NCBI GenBank assembly: GCA_950106755.1
Contig: OX467091.1
Span: 10,743,538 to 10,807,537, forward strand
DNA: 64,000 nt
Reading direction: 5' to 3'
Source of the DNA: Climacium dendroides
Taxonomy: Eukaryota; Streptophyta; Bryopsida; Hypnales; Climaciaceae
Shown: piece after piece, positions 1 to 12,761 of the stretch
Numbering within the stretch: the stretch's first letter is position 1
How the letters are laid out: every line of letters begins with the position of its first letter
Position numbers and translations under genes: made by a program
The notes under the pieces: generated by a model
Seen by the model: only the letters and a program-made list of their open reading frames with translations
Databases searched by the model: none
Told to the model about the DNA's origin: nothing

Positions 1-2730
1 AAGACAGTGAGCACTGAAGTTGAAACAGAACTCCGCTAAAAAGGTGTCATATAAGTCCCGATGCTAATAACTTCAGTTGCTACTTGCTGTCATCTCTCCA
101 GCCCCACGTACACGTGCAGGGCTGCAGGCAGCCTGTCGGAATGCTGTTTTTCTCAGACAGTTGAATTCAAGTTGAATTCAAGTTCGCCGTCTTTGATCGA
201 TCGATTTGATCATTAGTTTTTAGTTGAATCTTCCTGCTTTGCTGCCGCTTAGTTTGGTCTGGAGCTCTAGTCAAGCAGTTAACTCTGACGATGGATACTA
301 CTTGCAGATTAGGAATCATGACTCCGCAGGTCGATCGACATTGAGGAGACTCGATCAAGTGGTCAAGATGAGTGATATTAATGAGAATCCTCCAAACTGG
401 GTAGCACTAAGATTGACTAGCGTTACTTGCATGCTTACTGGTAATTGGTGATTGGGGAAACGTAAGTTACTACAGTAGATCGATCGACACGGCCTCCATC
501 TGCATGTCCAATACAGCGGTCAAAATACATTGAATATATTTGCGCAAAAAGATTAAAGTGGACAGAGCTCTGACTTACTAAAAGCTAGGCCTTGAATAGA
601 TTTGAGGATGCAGACAGTCGTCTTCTAATGTGTGAACTCCATTAATGTCTTGTCGAAATATATGGGGAGATGATGTGCTTATCTTCGATTCTTCACCATT
701 GACCGCAGTTACTAGTTCGAACGAGCTTCCGGAACATGGCTGAACAGATAGATTCCTGGTGTAATGACTGCGACCACATTGTGAGGCGCTTCTTTCGCAG
801 GTAGTGAGTTCATGCAGGATTCGCACTTGGCGTCCGATCCTGCCCTGGTCCCTGGATGCCGGTGTTGTTGAATGCTTGCATTTATTACTTACGACAACTA
901 GCCTGTTACGTTTCAATTCACTAGTGCATGCATGCAAGACCCGGAGCACCGAGCGTAACTCACCACCTAGTGCAAGCGTACGTGCGGGTAAGCTTCGACG
1001 GGGCTAGTTGGGTATCGTCGACTTCAACAAGTGGGTTTTAATTTGCTCCTGCACTGTGACCACTTTCCGCATGATCATGGTCACGTCGGATGCTAGATTC
1101 TCTCGAGCGTGTCCACCGTACCGGCGTTAAAGTGACAAGTCCCACTCGGTGGAGTGTGGTGCGGGCTAATTGAAAAGCAGGAAAGGCGAACGGGGCCCGG
1201 ACCAGGGATGATTGAGATAGTCGGATATATCAAGTAGTCACGTCTCTTTGTCTCCGAATGACGCCTTCCAGGTAGGTCAGCTCACTACTTCTCTTCAAGA
1301 TTAGTCGGCTGGAGCGTGGGCTTAATTAACTAACACACTAATTAATTGCGTGATGACGTCGAAGTATTCCATTCCATTCTAAGCCCTTGGACTGGTGCGG
1401 AATATTTCGCTCTATGTCAGGTCGATCGACTGAGACGACGCACGGTACCACTGAAGTGTGGTCCGGCCTTTCACATCCTTAATTCCTCCTTGGAATGACT
1501 CCAAAGCGCTTGCTTAATGTCTGCAATAATATTACTTTTACACAAGTTGAGAAGGTGATTCTGGTTTAGTGTACTCTGAATTTTCGGCTCGGTTTAGGTG
1601 TGAGAAGGGGAAACGGAACGACGATGAGACTCTGCTACTGTTACTGTTTAGTAAGTTCAGAGGTCGGGGCGCTTACTCGATACGTTCAGGGATCGATCTA
1701 TTGACTATACTGCTAAAGATTCAAATTTTTATGCTGTTTCCTGGGTGCACGAGAAACGCGAGCAGGCCGAGTTCAACCCATGCAGGTGTATCAGGCGCGA
1801 AACGAGTGGCGATGGTACAAAGCACTACTGTGTAAATGTTAAAATTCTCTCACTAGTCGGACACATGGAGCTTCCGCATTCGGCAGCAGTCACAAGAACA
1901 GGAGGGAGCAGAATGAGCAATTTCTATACAAATCTTTTTAGCAGTAGAGTCTTGTAAGTTCTAGACGTAAAAAGTGAAAAAAATGGAGGTAAATCAATCT
2001 TTGCATGTCTATCTTCTTTAGCTACGGGGCCACCATAAATAAGAATCTAAGGACGTAAAGTTTAATTAGTATTATGATTTTCCTTCCGCAGACCAGTTTT
2101 TCCATTTGGGACTACTTGATGTAAACGTCTAATCTTCATATTTCCTCCTTTCTTTCATATTAGTATATTGGTAGAGGGAATTTCATTAAAATGGCATATT
2201 CCATATACCAATTTCAGACTACATAGTCTAAACTATAGAAGTGACATCTAGGATAGGTATATTTTTCTTACCACTCGGTTTTAACCATAAAAGTGCCAAA
2301 TTTGCAGAATGGTGCCATCTTAATGAAATTTTCCATTAGTCGTTTTTATTTTTTTCATTTGTGTTGGATTATTTGTCAACTTTACTTCTAACTTGATTTT
2401 AGAGTTGAAGATGATTTCTTTGTTTTTGATGTTAAAAAATGACATAAAGAACAAGAAGTCTAATTTATTATGCATTTTATAGATCAATGTTTTTTAATTA
2501 CACATTTTATAGCAATTTGAAGTTGATTAGGACACTAGTTCAAAGTCCAAAAGACATTAAACTTATTGTTGAATTTGTTGAACTCCAAGTTACTCTTACA
2601 CAAATCTAAACACACATATAAAGTAAGATAATTGTCGAAGAAGTCTTCTTTTTTTATAAAGCCTATTCCTATTCGGCTATTCCTACTTATATATGGATCT
2701 ATTCCAACTTTCTATTTTCTAATTTTTTCT
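1..2730. other. Intergenic, no recognised gene
   Basis: Up to about 2.0 kb the base composition is mixed; after that it is AT-rich. The longest open frame (123 codons, minus strand, 578-949) shows no domain I recognise and no convincing splice partners. The stretch could carry untranslated parts of a neighbouring gene off the left edge, but nothing in it demonstrates that. Confidence 0.5.
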
Positions 2731-3034
2731 TGATAGTCACGGTTGTCATATCAGACGGAATCTCATTATTCATGGATAGAATTGAATCAATTAAAGTTGA
2801 CCTGCTGCAAACTTCAGAGGTTTATAACTTTTACAAAAATACTTCAAATTGGGCAAATGAGATGTTTTTAAGCCTAATGTTTCTTTAGATGCCTAAAAAA
2901 CATCTCATTTGCCCGATTTGAAGTATTATTGCAAGAGTTATAAGCCTCTGAAGTTTGCAGCACGTCAATCCTAATCGGTCCAATTCTATTAATGAATAGT
3001 GAGATTTCGTTCGATATAACAACCGTAATGATAG
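2731..3034. repeat. Long foldback (hairpin) element, about 145-bp arms
   Basis: The left arm (about 2731-2870) and right arm (about 2892-3034) are near-complete inverted copies with a loop of only about 20 bases. Matching blocks include GCAAACTTCAGAGG at the left and CCTCTGAAGTTTGC at the right, and GGGCAAATGAGATGTTTT against its complement. A transcript would fold into one long imperfect hairpin. No terminal repeat diagnostic of a superfamily and no clear target duplication was found, so I call it a foldback or MITE-like repeat. A small-RNA precursor is possible. Confidence 0.75.
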
Positions 3035-3837
3035 TATTTTATGTGCCATTTTCAAACTGCTTGCTTTGAACTATAAAATTTCCATTTAGAACAGGTATAG
3101 ATTGTAGAAATCTTGGAGTTGTATAGAACAGGTATAGATTGTAAGAAATCTAAGATTACTATAGATGTTAAACCACAAAGTTTGAATTATAAAAATAAAA
3201 TCTAACATAGATGTAGATTTCAAACATCTACAAAATTTGTACATTTAGACTGCACAAATGCACAATCTGGACCATAAAAACTGCCTAAGTAAAGGAATAG
3301 CGCCATTTTAACAAAATTGCCCATAGTAATAGCTATTTCCATTTGTTTTGCACTTAAGAGGACAAATTGTACATTCACTTTAGAATTGTATCATGATAAC
3401 ATGCATTAAAAGACTATTGCCTAATCCTAAATACTTTCGATCATTACTGAAAAAAGGATTAGTATTATGGGACGGAGGGAGTACAACCGTCTCATATGAC
3501 CACGTATACGGTCCATATGGCACTGAAGTTAAAGAATGTATATCACAGTATTATTATAGACAGGGAGCGTTCAGCGTTATGGGAATGGGGTACGTCTGCC
3601 GCTCTCCTTGCTAGACAGAAAGCTGGAGAAAACTTGATATCAAAGCGAGCAACTCATCGATAATCGATAAATTGAACCGGAATGAAATAAAACTATTTTA
3701 TTTCGCAATAATGTAAATATTCTCATGAATTCGTAACCTAAGCCTTCTCGTGATTGCAGCATTATGTAGACAGTCTTTAAAAGGAGTCCGTGATCTGGTC
3801 TTTTCCTCTCGGTATGACTGCCAAGCACAGCTCCTAA

Positions 3838-3990
3838 CACAGGAAACTCATATTCAGTTCCCGGTGTCAAAATTCCCGGTGAGTCCCACTTTTCCCAGTG
3901 TGTCTTACACTGGGAACACCGGGAAAAGACAGGGGAAAGTGGGACTCACCGGGAATTTTAACACCGGGAACTGAATATGAGACCCCTGTG
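3838..3990. mobile_element. Foldback MITE with TAA target duplication
   Basis: This is a 153-bp palindromic element. It begins CACAGG and ends CCTGTG, and is bordered on both sides by TAA (3835-3837 and 3991-3993). The inner arms, each about 49 bp (3847-3895 and the complement ending near 3980), are almost identical and carry repeated CCCGGTG motifs. A 3-bp TAA/TTA duplication is typical of PIF/Harbinger-derived MITEs. That family assignment is inferred from the duplication alone. Confidence 0.65.
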
Positions 3991-3993
3991 TAA

Positions 3994-6500
3994 CAAGTTG
4001 AGGAGTCGATGATGCAAAGTGATGCATGAGTCTAAGTTTGAGAAAGAAGTACGGTTGAGGGGGTGGGGGAGTTTATTCTTAGTCACATACTGTCGTTCAT
4101 TTAGTAATTTTTCAAAAAGTATTGTTTCCTACTGGGCCGACTTTCTTGTGGTACGGTCAATCACCATCCTGCTGCACGCGCGTACGTACAGTATTGAGGA
4201 AATAATGCAAGTTCGATAATTTATGCAGCAATATATCCACGTTTTGTCAGTTAGTTAAGTTACTTCACATTATTTGTTATCAGTTTATCACTCGTACACG
4301 ATACCCTTATTGGAATTGAAGACAGAGATTTTATAGAAGAAATCATAATAATATTAACCAGTTGCATCATGGCTCTTTTGACTTGTGCAGAATATCGTAG
4401 ACCAAGAGAGATCTAATCCTCTCGCTCAATACCTTAGTCAAAGGTTTTCAAAATACACTTTTGTGCTCCACGTAGTTTTCCATGTCAGTGCGAAATGTGA
4501 ACCATAGGTGAGAGTACTGCCTTGCAGGAAAAAGAGCTGTACTCGAATTTGAGCACATTTAAGGTACAAAGAATTAGGATCACCCCAAACGGAAGCAGCG
4601 ATCTCACAACCCGGAATTCCCAGGCAGTGGATATTAATAAATACTGTTTTTATAACCCAGCTGCATTAACAATCGTACGTCTCAGAATCGATCTTCTTTA
4701 AAAGAATAATCTTTCTTGGTGAAGAATACTTTCCTTGTTGATCGAACTGAACAATATCGATCTAGTGCATTGTGCAACTGGGAAGTAACTATTTATTATT
4801 GGCCCGGTGTAATTTGATGTATAGCTGAACAGCTGGTTGCTACAGTAACTACCCAGGGATTTGGATGTAGTACTCATCAAGGACATGAAAGCTCATTTAC
4901 TCATGTCCCTAGTGTGGACTAGATATGAAGACTTTTCGGAGCTCCAAGTGGTGTTTGAACTCGACGAAAAGGACACGCGACATCCCAGATTCCTCCGAAC
5001 TGAAAACTTCAAATTAAAGCGTCAGTAAGACATTGCAGAATTGACTCTCTCGGCAACATCATCCGTGACAATACTTGTAATCAGATGCCAAACTTGAGAT
5101 GCTAGCTAACTATTGCAACTCAATTAATTGCAGCTAGCTAAATGGCTGGTAGTAAGAGAAATTGGTGCGTTTCCAGACTGTCTGTAATCAATCTCCACGT
5201 ACAATAGTCTCAAAATTGTTGAAATAATGTACGTGTAACTGGAAATGCTGTTGAACTGCCAAAATGTGCCTGGCAAATGTGTCTTACTACTCATACTCTT
5301 TAGTAAGGTGTGAAGTTCGACCAGAAGCTCTTACTTCTCGCACGAGTTGAGTGCATGAGGGACCTGGAATATTTCATTTATAAGCCCAATGTGAATAAAA
5401 GGTGCAGATGTCTCATCTTGTGATCTTGTCCAGTCCAATACATTGGCTTTCATCAGCTCTCAAGTGAACAGGAGTATTTTCTTATTCTTTGAGTATATAT
5501 TTTCTTGTAACGCCAATTTTGTTAAATCATAACATCGAGTAGCCTTCATGTGCGCTGTCTTTTCCTTCATGCACCCTGTTCATCACATTGAGCTTGAGCC
5601 TCCACCTGTGCACTTAGCTTGTCCACTGGCTTAGCTGATGGGTACGTGTGGACCACACTGGTCATCTATTGCTGGAATGCTGGGTGTGGAATATTCTTCA
5701 AGCTAATGTAAATGTAGAATATCGCCAATTTAATGAAATTGACGTTTTATTCTTCGAGTATTTTCTTGTTGCGAACCAATTCTGTGAGTGACTCATGAGG
5801 TCTCATTGGTCTGCTGGCGGATCATTATCACTGAAGAACGATCATCTGTGTACGTGACCATGTAGGCTAGTCACTGCCTTGAATTCACTAGCTAGGTTAA
5901 GCAGGCTAGCTTCACTTTCTAGGTACCAGATACCTAGAAAGCGACTTGTGAAGTCATTCCAATGATACCGATCGAGAAGGAATGAATCTGGACAAATTAG
6001 AACATTCAAAATTTCACTCACCTGAGCTCATCAACTAACTAACAGTATATGAATACGAATCACTGCAACCGCTCGAGCGAATTACCGATGTCCAGTAAAA
6101 TCCTACAGTACAGGTGCAAGTCGTGCACAGCAAGTTCATCGAACGAGTAAGTTACACAATCCGAGCATTACTACGAGAACTGTGCACAACTGACAGTTGC
6201 AACCCAAGTAGCACAGGATCTCCAGAAGCTTAAGTTACTATGCGAACCAATATAGTAGCGGGGTTTCCTCATCGTCCGTGTGCAGTACTTCCTATATTCT
6301 CTCACCGTGCTCCTCCCTCCGGCACGCATTCCAGAAAAGCTCATCGATGGAACCCTTTTGCCAGGTTACCGTGGCACCAGTCACCAGTGCACATGTGCAC
6401 CTGCGGACAACTATTCAGCTAGCAGATCAATCGCGAACCGAACATCGAGTTAGAGCAAAATTTCAACCAGTCTAGAATGGACAAGTGCACAAGGCTCTCA
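3994..6500. other. Intergenic, no recognised gene
   Basis: The DNA here is not obviously repetitive and only short open frames are present. No protein family, tRNA-like cloverleaf or strong splice-linked exon set was recognised. Confidence 0.45.
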
Positions 6501-6749
6501 GTAGGTTTGGTTAAAATTGGAGATTAGAAGAGCATCCAAGAGGGGATATTGCCAATCAGGTTTCTCCATTCATTTCCTTACTTTTTTTCAGCCATTTCTC
6601 CTGCGTTTCCGACTTTCCGTCTTCCCGAGTAGGTTTGGTTAAAATTGGAGATCGGAAGAGCATCCAAGAGGGGACACAGCCACTCAGATCTCTCCATTCC
6701 GTGCGTTACTTTTTTCAGCTATTTTTCCTGCGTTTCCGTCTTCCCGAGT
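6501..6749 (+). repeat. Tandem duplication, unit about 125-130 bp
   Basis: Two adjacent copies both start AGGTTTGGTTAAAATTGGAG and both end near GTTTCCG...TCTTCCCGAGT. They have diverged by substitutions and small gaps. No coding potential is evident. It looks like a local segmental duplication rather than a transposon. Confidence 0.8.
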
Positions 6750-7305
6750 TCCCGCGTTCGCTAGATAGCTACACTGCAACAGTGCACGGCCCTTTTGGTC
6801 TGGAATGATTTTTCCTTATTGGATCCGGGGATTCCGGGCTTCAGCTTGCAACTGAGTGCGTGTCTGTGTCGGTTTGCCAGGAACTACCAATCAATCTATC
6901 AGAACTTCGGAAGTAACTTAGCGCGGATCCAGCTCCGTTTGTTTTTTCTTGTTGTTGTGTAGCAGCTTTGGGGGAGGGTTTTTCTTTATCTTGTTGACAC
7001 AAGTAAAGATGCCTTTACTACAAGAAGAAAAAATACAAGAACCCAGCAGCAAGCGGAGGTTTTGGAGGAGGTTTTGAAATTCCGCAGGAGACCGTCCCCA
7101 AGAGACAGTGGCTTTTCTAGTCCAACGGAAAATCACTGGTTTCATTGGTTGATCTCAAATAAATTGGGTCTTTTCTTTCAAAATCAACACACCAGAATCT
7201 GACAAGTTAGTCATTTTCAATCTGGCAAAAGATTTAGAACCCTAGCATCTTAAATTTTGGGTGAAAAGCTCACTGTTAATGCTTGAACCTACCTCTAAAT
7301 TCTTC

Positions 7306-7427
7306 CAGTCTTGGCCCATCAGTCTTAAAATAAGTTGTTAAGGGAAACAGGCAACTCCACTAACCACAGTCTTGGCCCATCAGTCTTAAAATAAGTTGTT
7401 AAGGGAAACAGGCAACTCCACTAACCA
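7306..7427 (+). repeat. Perfect 61-bp tandem duplication
   Basis: Two consecutive 61-bp units (7306-7366 and 7367-7427) are identical as read. Each starts CAGTCTTGGCCCATCAG and ends CTCCACTAACCA. The lack of any difference implies a recent duplication, or possibly an assembly artefact at a read join. Confidence 0.9.
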
Positions 7428-9782
7428 TTAAATGATACAATTTATTTAGTTTTAATTTAGTTTTGTACTTGGTAGGTATGAAGAGCAATCATCTTAACAA
7501 GGGGTCTTAATTAGAAATGAATTTATTTGCACCTAGGGACAAAATTCACTCTACCAACAGTCTATTACCATTGCACCACTTCTAACACTAAGTATGAATA
7601 TACTTATAACAAGTTGTAAGAAAGGATAGGCTGCTTTTGGCTTTTGCACACTGTGATTATAATTAGAAATAGTTGGAAGAACAAATATAGTTAATGTCTA
7701 AGATGAGTCAATTGTGCATGTGCAAGTTGAACAGCTACTATGTCCCTATAGAAAGATTTAAATTTTAAACTTTATTTAATTATTCACGTAAGCAAATGTA
7801 AAATCCATGTACATTTATCCAAAACCCATCATAAATTGATGTACATTTACAATAACCATATATTTTGAATATTTTACAATAGCAATTACAACTCACAACA
7901 TCTTAACCCCCAAATAGTAACTTCCTAAGTAAGTTGTTTTGCACACAAAGTAAGAATCTCCTACTTTAATCACTACTTTAATCACTAGCTCACTTCATTA
8001 TTCTCAGCTAAGTCTTTGATTCTGACTCAAATCTCAATTAATCAAAAATGACGACTTCAAGCAGAAACTAAGAGAATAATGACCTCCTCAATCCTTCTTA
8101 GCCGCCCAAAATGGACGAAATGTCTAGAATGAACTAAATGTCTGGAATGGGTCTTTTTAAATCCTACCATATAGTGAGTTACTCGTAGGGGTTAATTAAC
8201 AAATGGCTGCCAGCAGCATTCATGAAATACTGAAGTTTTACTGCACTTCCCGGTTCTGCCGCATCGGATGCTCTACTACAATTGAACACGAACCCCCTCC
8301 CTGTAGCTCCATGTTGAAATGTTGAGGCGTGAGTGAATCTAGGCATGTCACATGGGATGCTAGCTCGGCAACCAGCTAGATTGCTAGCTAGAGAGGAAGT
8401 GCTAGACTCTAGCTAGTCGACCACTCGACCTTGAATGGAATGATGATGTCAAGCAGGGGTGCAGGAATCCCCGCAGGAATCCCGCACCTGTGGTTTGTCC
8501 TAAGAGCGGCGCTCGCTCGCCAATTACGGCCGCCTACGTCAGCCAAGATCTTTATTTTAAATTTGGCACACGTGAACGGCTAAATGCGAACTCAGCCACT
8601 CAGGAGAGGGATCAGACCTTCAGACTCTTATTACCCGTTTCTTGCTTGCTGTTTCGGTACAACGTGAGTGGTCAGTCAAGCAACGTAAGTTTCCAGTCAA
8701 ACCAGTTGCTCATTGGACCATCCTTTACTTTCATCGCATCGATCTTGATCGATCGCGGTCTCGAACTTTGAACAACTTAGTTAGTTCTATCTCCGGTCAT
8801 CACCAGCGCAGGCGAGTTTGAACATCGTACTACACTCATTCTATTCCAAGCTAAGGTTGTCTACGAGTCAACGCAAGCAGTCTATCTGTGTTTTAATTGA
8901 CGAGAGTCTAAGAGATCAGCGGTGGCTTTGAATTGGACCAGAAGGCATCGGAGTGAGTGAGAGCTCTCCGCAGTGATGAGCTTGAGATCTGCATGTACAG
9001 ATCAAATATATTGTTAGTTATCTGATTAACTAGCCGTCAAACGTACTAAGTAAGGTTAACGTTGCTGACTATTTCTTATACGTGGGCAATGTCTTTGAAA
9101 ATGTTTCGAAACTCTTCGATAATCTAAGCGCTTCACGCATTAATTATTCCAAGTTCGTTGCTCAAAAACATATACTCAATATCTAGCCGAGGCTTCTCGA
9201 AAATTTTGCTAAGGTTAGGTACGCGAAGTCTATTATGAGCTTTGTTTGTTTCACTGGTCAGCAGAAGCTGCATTTGAAAGAGGATAAGGTAACACTGACT
9301 ACGGAAACCTTCTGAGAGGGCTTCAGAATCGCATTAGCTTGTTGGCTCAGTCTATTCGATCGTAGACAAATATGTGCTAGCAATCGCGGGACAACAAGTT
9401 GCAATTTGCAAGTGATAGCAAAGATTTATCACCATTTCTTTCATGAGTGTTCTGAAATTCATGAGAATGCTTCGGGTTTTGCACGCTAGTCGTTGAGTAA
9501 TTTCTCTACATGTTTGGGATAGCATCAGGGATGAGATGATCGATGATCCTCACTCTCCTTAGTTTTGTAAATACAAAAAACTCTGTTGATTATGAGGAAG
9601 ATCTCGGAAAGACAGAAAGATTGATACTAGATAGCTTCCACTTCGCGTTTCTTCTGAAATTCGATATTCCACTTCGATTATATTTCATACAGAGCTGATT
9701 GAGCCTCTGTTCTGAATGAAGGCATGCAGGCAGCAATTCTCACGGACTTCTTCACGATCGGGAACTTGATCCAACGATAGCA
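7428..9782 (+). promoter_or_regulatory. Upstream region and possible leader of the bHLH gene
   Basis: The first part is AT-rich. From about 8.2 kb to the ATG at 9783 the composition becomes gene-like and non-repetitive. Short upstream open frames occur (for example 8490-8771) but none looks conserved. I infer that promoter and 5' untranslated sequence of the bHLH gene lie here. No TATA box or transcription start can be placed with confidence. Confidence 0.35.
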
Positions 9783-12761
9783 ATGGCAGAGGACCAGTGT
9801 CTGATTCAGTATGTCCGGGACAATTTCGGCCATGAATTCGCCTACAACTTCGTCACCATGCAAGAGGACGACACCAGCTACGCCCTCGATTACAACACCT
9901 TCACCGAATCCAGCACATTCGCTGCAGACCCATCCTCTCCAGTAACAACATTAGCACCGAATCTTTTCGGGTCACCTTCCTCGCCATCACTCTCCACAGA
10001 GCTTCCATCGGCTATGGAGAGCACTCCATATCTGGAGACTGCAACTGGTTGCTACTCCCCGCCCGGAGAACCAGGCTTACAAGTCCCCTCCGTGTTAAGC
10101 AACCTCCACCAAGCCATTGACAAGCCTCTCCTAAGCGAAAAGGAGTATCCCATGCTAGCTTCCTATGGCTTCGCTCAACCCGAACACGGACTTCAACCTC
10201 AAAGTTGTGAAGGCGTCGTCTTGGACGAGATGCTGCAAGACCAATTTGTAGCTAATTTGGGCATCAGCTCTAGTACTGGTGGTGAAGGTGAGAGAGGCTC
10301 CAGTTTCTGGCGAGGCAAAACTCCGGCTCTTTTAATGCAGCAGTTGAAGGGACCTTCTTTGTCAGCCTCTTCTTCCTCTTCTGAGGCTCGCAGCAACCTC
10401 AGATCTCCGCCTTTCCATCACTCCCCATGTGCTCAAACTCCGACTCCCGGAACGCCCTTGAATTTGACCAGTTTGTGCAACCGTGTCGGTGAATTCAAGA
10501 GTTACTCCTTTGGAGCTCGTCACTCACCAGGAGTGGAACCGGTGTCGAAGTCGGGTTCTGGTTTTAATCGGCAGAGTTCGTTGCCTCCACTGGGGGAGAC
10601 AAGCATAGACGCAAAGTTTAAGAGTATCCTGTCGCCGGGAAGAAGTAACAGATTGGTGCAGAGTAATGGTAGCTTCCAAGGTGACCACAGTGAATTAGAG
10701 CAGGGCAACATTAAGCAGAGACGCAAAATTATGCCCGGGTTGGCTGTTTTAGGGGAGATGCAATTGCAACGCAGTGCAGCATCAGGGAACAACTCATGGT
10801 CTAGCAGTAGCACTTCTCCTGGTCCTGTCAGTCGTGTTGAGCATGAGAACGAATTACTGGCAGCGAACTTTGATTTCATTATGCAGAGGAATGGTTGTAA
10901 TTCGTCCATGTCGCCGGCTGTGTCCGTAGGCAGAGACTTCATGGGAGGGGATAGGTTGTGGAAAAAAGCGAAAGGTGTAGAGTTTCAAGGCTGTGGTGTT
11001 ACGGAAGATGCTGTGCAAGCAGCCATTTTGGCAACCGCTATGGTGGAACAGAAAGAGAAAAACCAACTGCGGGAGAAATTTCTGGCACTTCTGCAAATCG
11101 ATTCTTCCACCTCCAAGGTGATTATTTCCTTGCTTAGCCATTAAAACTACTTCCATTTTCCGTTTTCAATTCCCTTTTGTAGCAAACTGATCGAGTTAGA
11201 CCAATGAAAACCATGTTTTGGTTCGCTAATTAACTTCGGCTGGAATTCGTCACCGATGAATTTGGATGTACTCCAGCCTGAAACAAGATATGATTTTTCT
11301 ACTGGTGTTGGCACCTTATCTCTTACTCTAGCGGCTTTGACTGTATTCTGCTATTGCAAATTTTTTTCTGGGAATTCCTTCTTTTCCTGACAGTTTTGGG
11401 GTGTCCTGTTCCTGAAGGATTACAAGGCACAGATTCTGGATGACACCATCAGATATTTGAAGGACTTGCGCAGGCGGCTGAATTTCAGTGAAGCTGATTC
11501 GACTCCTAACAGCATAAGAATTCCAGATTCAGGATTCGAAGCAGACAAGAGCACTGAAGCTTCACCGACGACTTCATCAAGGTGCCGGCCATACGGCGAA
11601 GGCTTGCCCAGCCCTGTCCGTCTGAAGGATCTGCAACTTGAGACAACAGGCGTTGAAATCAGCCCACATTTAACAGTTGACAGTGGTCCACACATTGAGG
11701 TGGGTAAACAATATCTAATGACCATAAAAATGGTTCATATATACTTGAGGTGATTGTTTGACGGGAGCTAAAAATGTCCCTCTCATAGTATACGAAATAT
11801 TAATTGGAAGTCCAAATGGAAAAAGAGACCAAAAATTAATTAATTGAGCCATAGTGTGCTGTGACTAAAGTCTAAAGCTGCATTTGGAAAGGTTTGAAAT
11901 GAACGGTCATGTTGGTTTAAGAGGTCTGTTTTAGAGAGCCAAAATTGTGACATTCAAGTTCACAAAGCTATAAAAACTCCCCTAAAAACTAGTAGTGACA
12001 AGAATCAGAGAAATCTGAGATTCCAGACTGGTGTCTAGAAAGTACCGATTTTTCCAATTCTTGAATTTTTGCCATTTTGATGAAAATGGATGAATTATTT
12101 CATTCCTTTGCAGAATAGTTAATTTGTTTCTATTCGCAGGTAAGGACGATGGAGAATCAACACTTGATGGTGAAGCTGACAGCCAAGGACAGGCCAGGGC
12201 TCTTCAGTGACATCGTGGTGGCCCTACGTCGATTAAGGCTGGATATCCAGCACGCCAACATAAGGACTGGAAACAATGGCCAAAGGAATGATATATTTGC
12301 TGCCAAGGTAAGATATTCCTGCAAAGTCTGCAGCAAGTCTGTGAAGCAAGTTCTGTTTTTTCAGTACTGGGAGTATTTTCATTAGCAAGCATGAATAGAG
12401 CAAAGTTGATCTAGAAGTCCGGACAATCCCAAATTTATGTTTGGTAAGGCACCTTGATAAATAGTGATATCTGCAGCATAAAGAACCCGGAAATCACGGC
12501 AGTGTATTTTTTATTAGCCTTAGTAATTAAATAGACTCGAGCATGAACATGATGCAGTGCTTGCTTGCGATGAGAAAAAAAATGTAAAACCCAAAGCATG
12601 TGAGACAAATGTTGCAATTTCCTTGCCTCTTTACACAGGATATGGCTACTGAAATTGGGTCGCCTCCTGTCCTTGTGCTCAATAACCTTACAATGGTAAA
12701 GACACTCAAATTAAAGTGTCGTTTTTTCATTGTGCCAGATGCAGTTGCCATTCTTTTCTAG
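9783..12761 (+). CDS. bHLH-like transcription regulator with C-terminal ACT-like domain and degenerate basic region
   Basis: Four coding exons are proposed: 9783-11117, 11418-11699, 12140-12307 and 12639-12761. All junctions are phase 0 and the product is 635 residues. The first 410 or so residues are low-complexity and Ser-rich. Residues 430-445 match bHLH helix 1 (REKFLALLQI then loop). Exon 2 supplies helix 2 (DYKAQILDDTIRYLKDL), resembling plant group III proteins of the GL3/TT8 kind. An exon 2 start at 11418 gives exactly the family loop length. Residues 540-595 read as an ACT-like dimerisation domain (KDRPGLFSDIVVALRRLRLD). The region where the basic segment should be (about 417-428) lacks the usual His and most Arg residues and keeps only the Glu. 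The protein may therefore act by dimerisation rather than E-box binding. The N-terminal MYC-type domain of GL3/TT8 proteins is not seen. The last exon is the least certain, because a GT inside it at 12694 could be a donor to further exons. Confidence 0.75.

Noticed and set aside
578..949. 123-codon minus-strand open frame as a gene
   Set aside because: No recognisable domain, no linked exons, and composition is no different from its surroundings.
11394..11417. Alternative exon 2 start of the bHLH gene at 11394
   Set aside because: It would insert eight residues into the HLH loop. The acceptor before 11418 restores exact family spacing.
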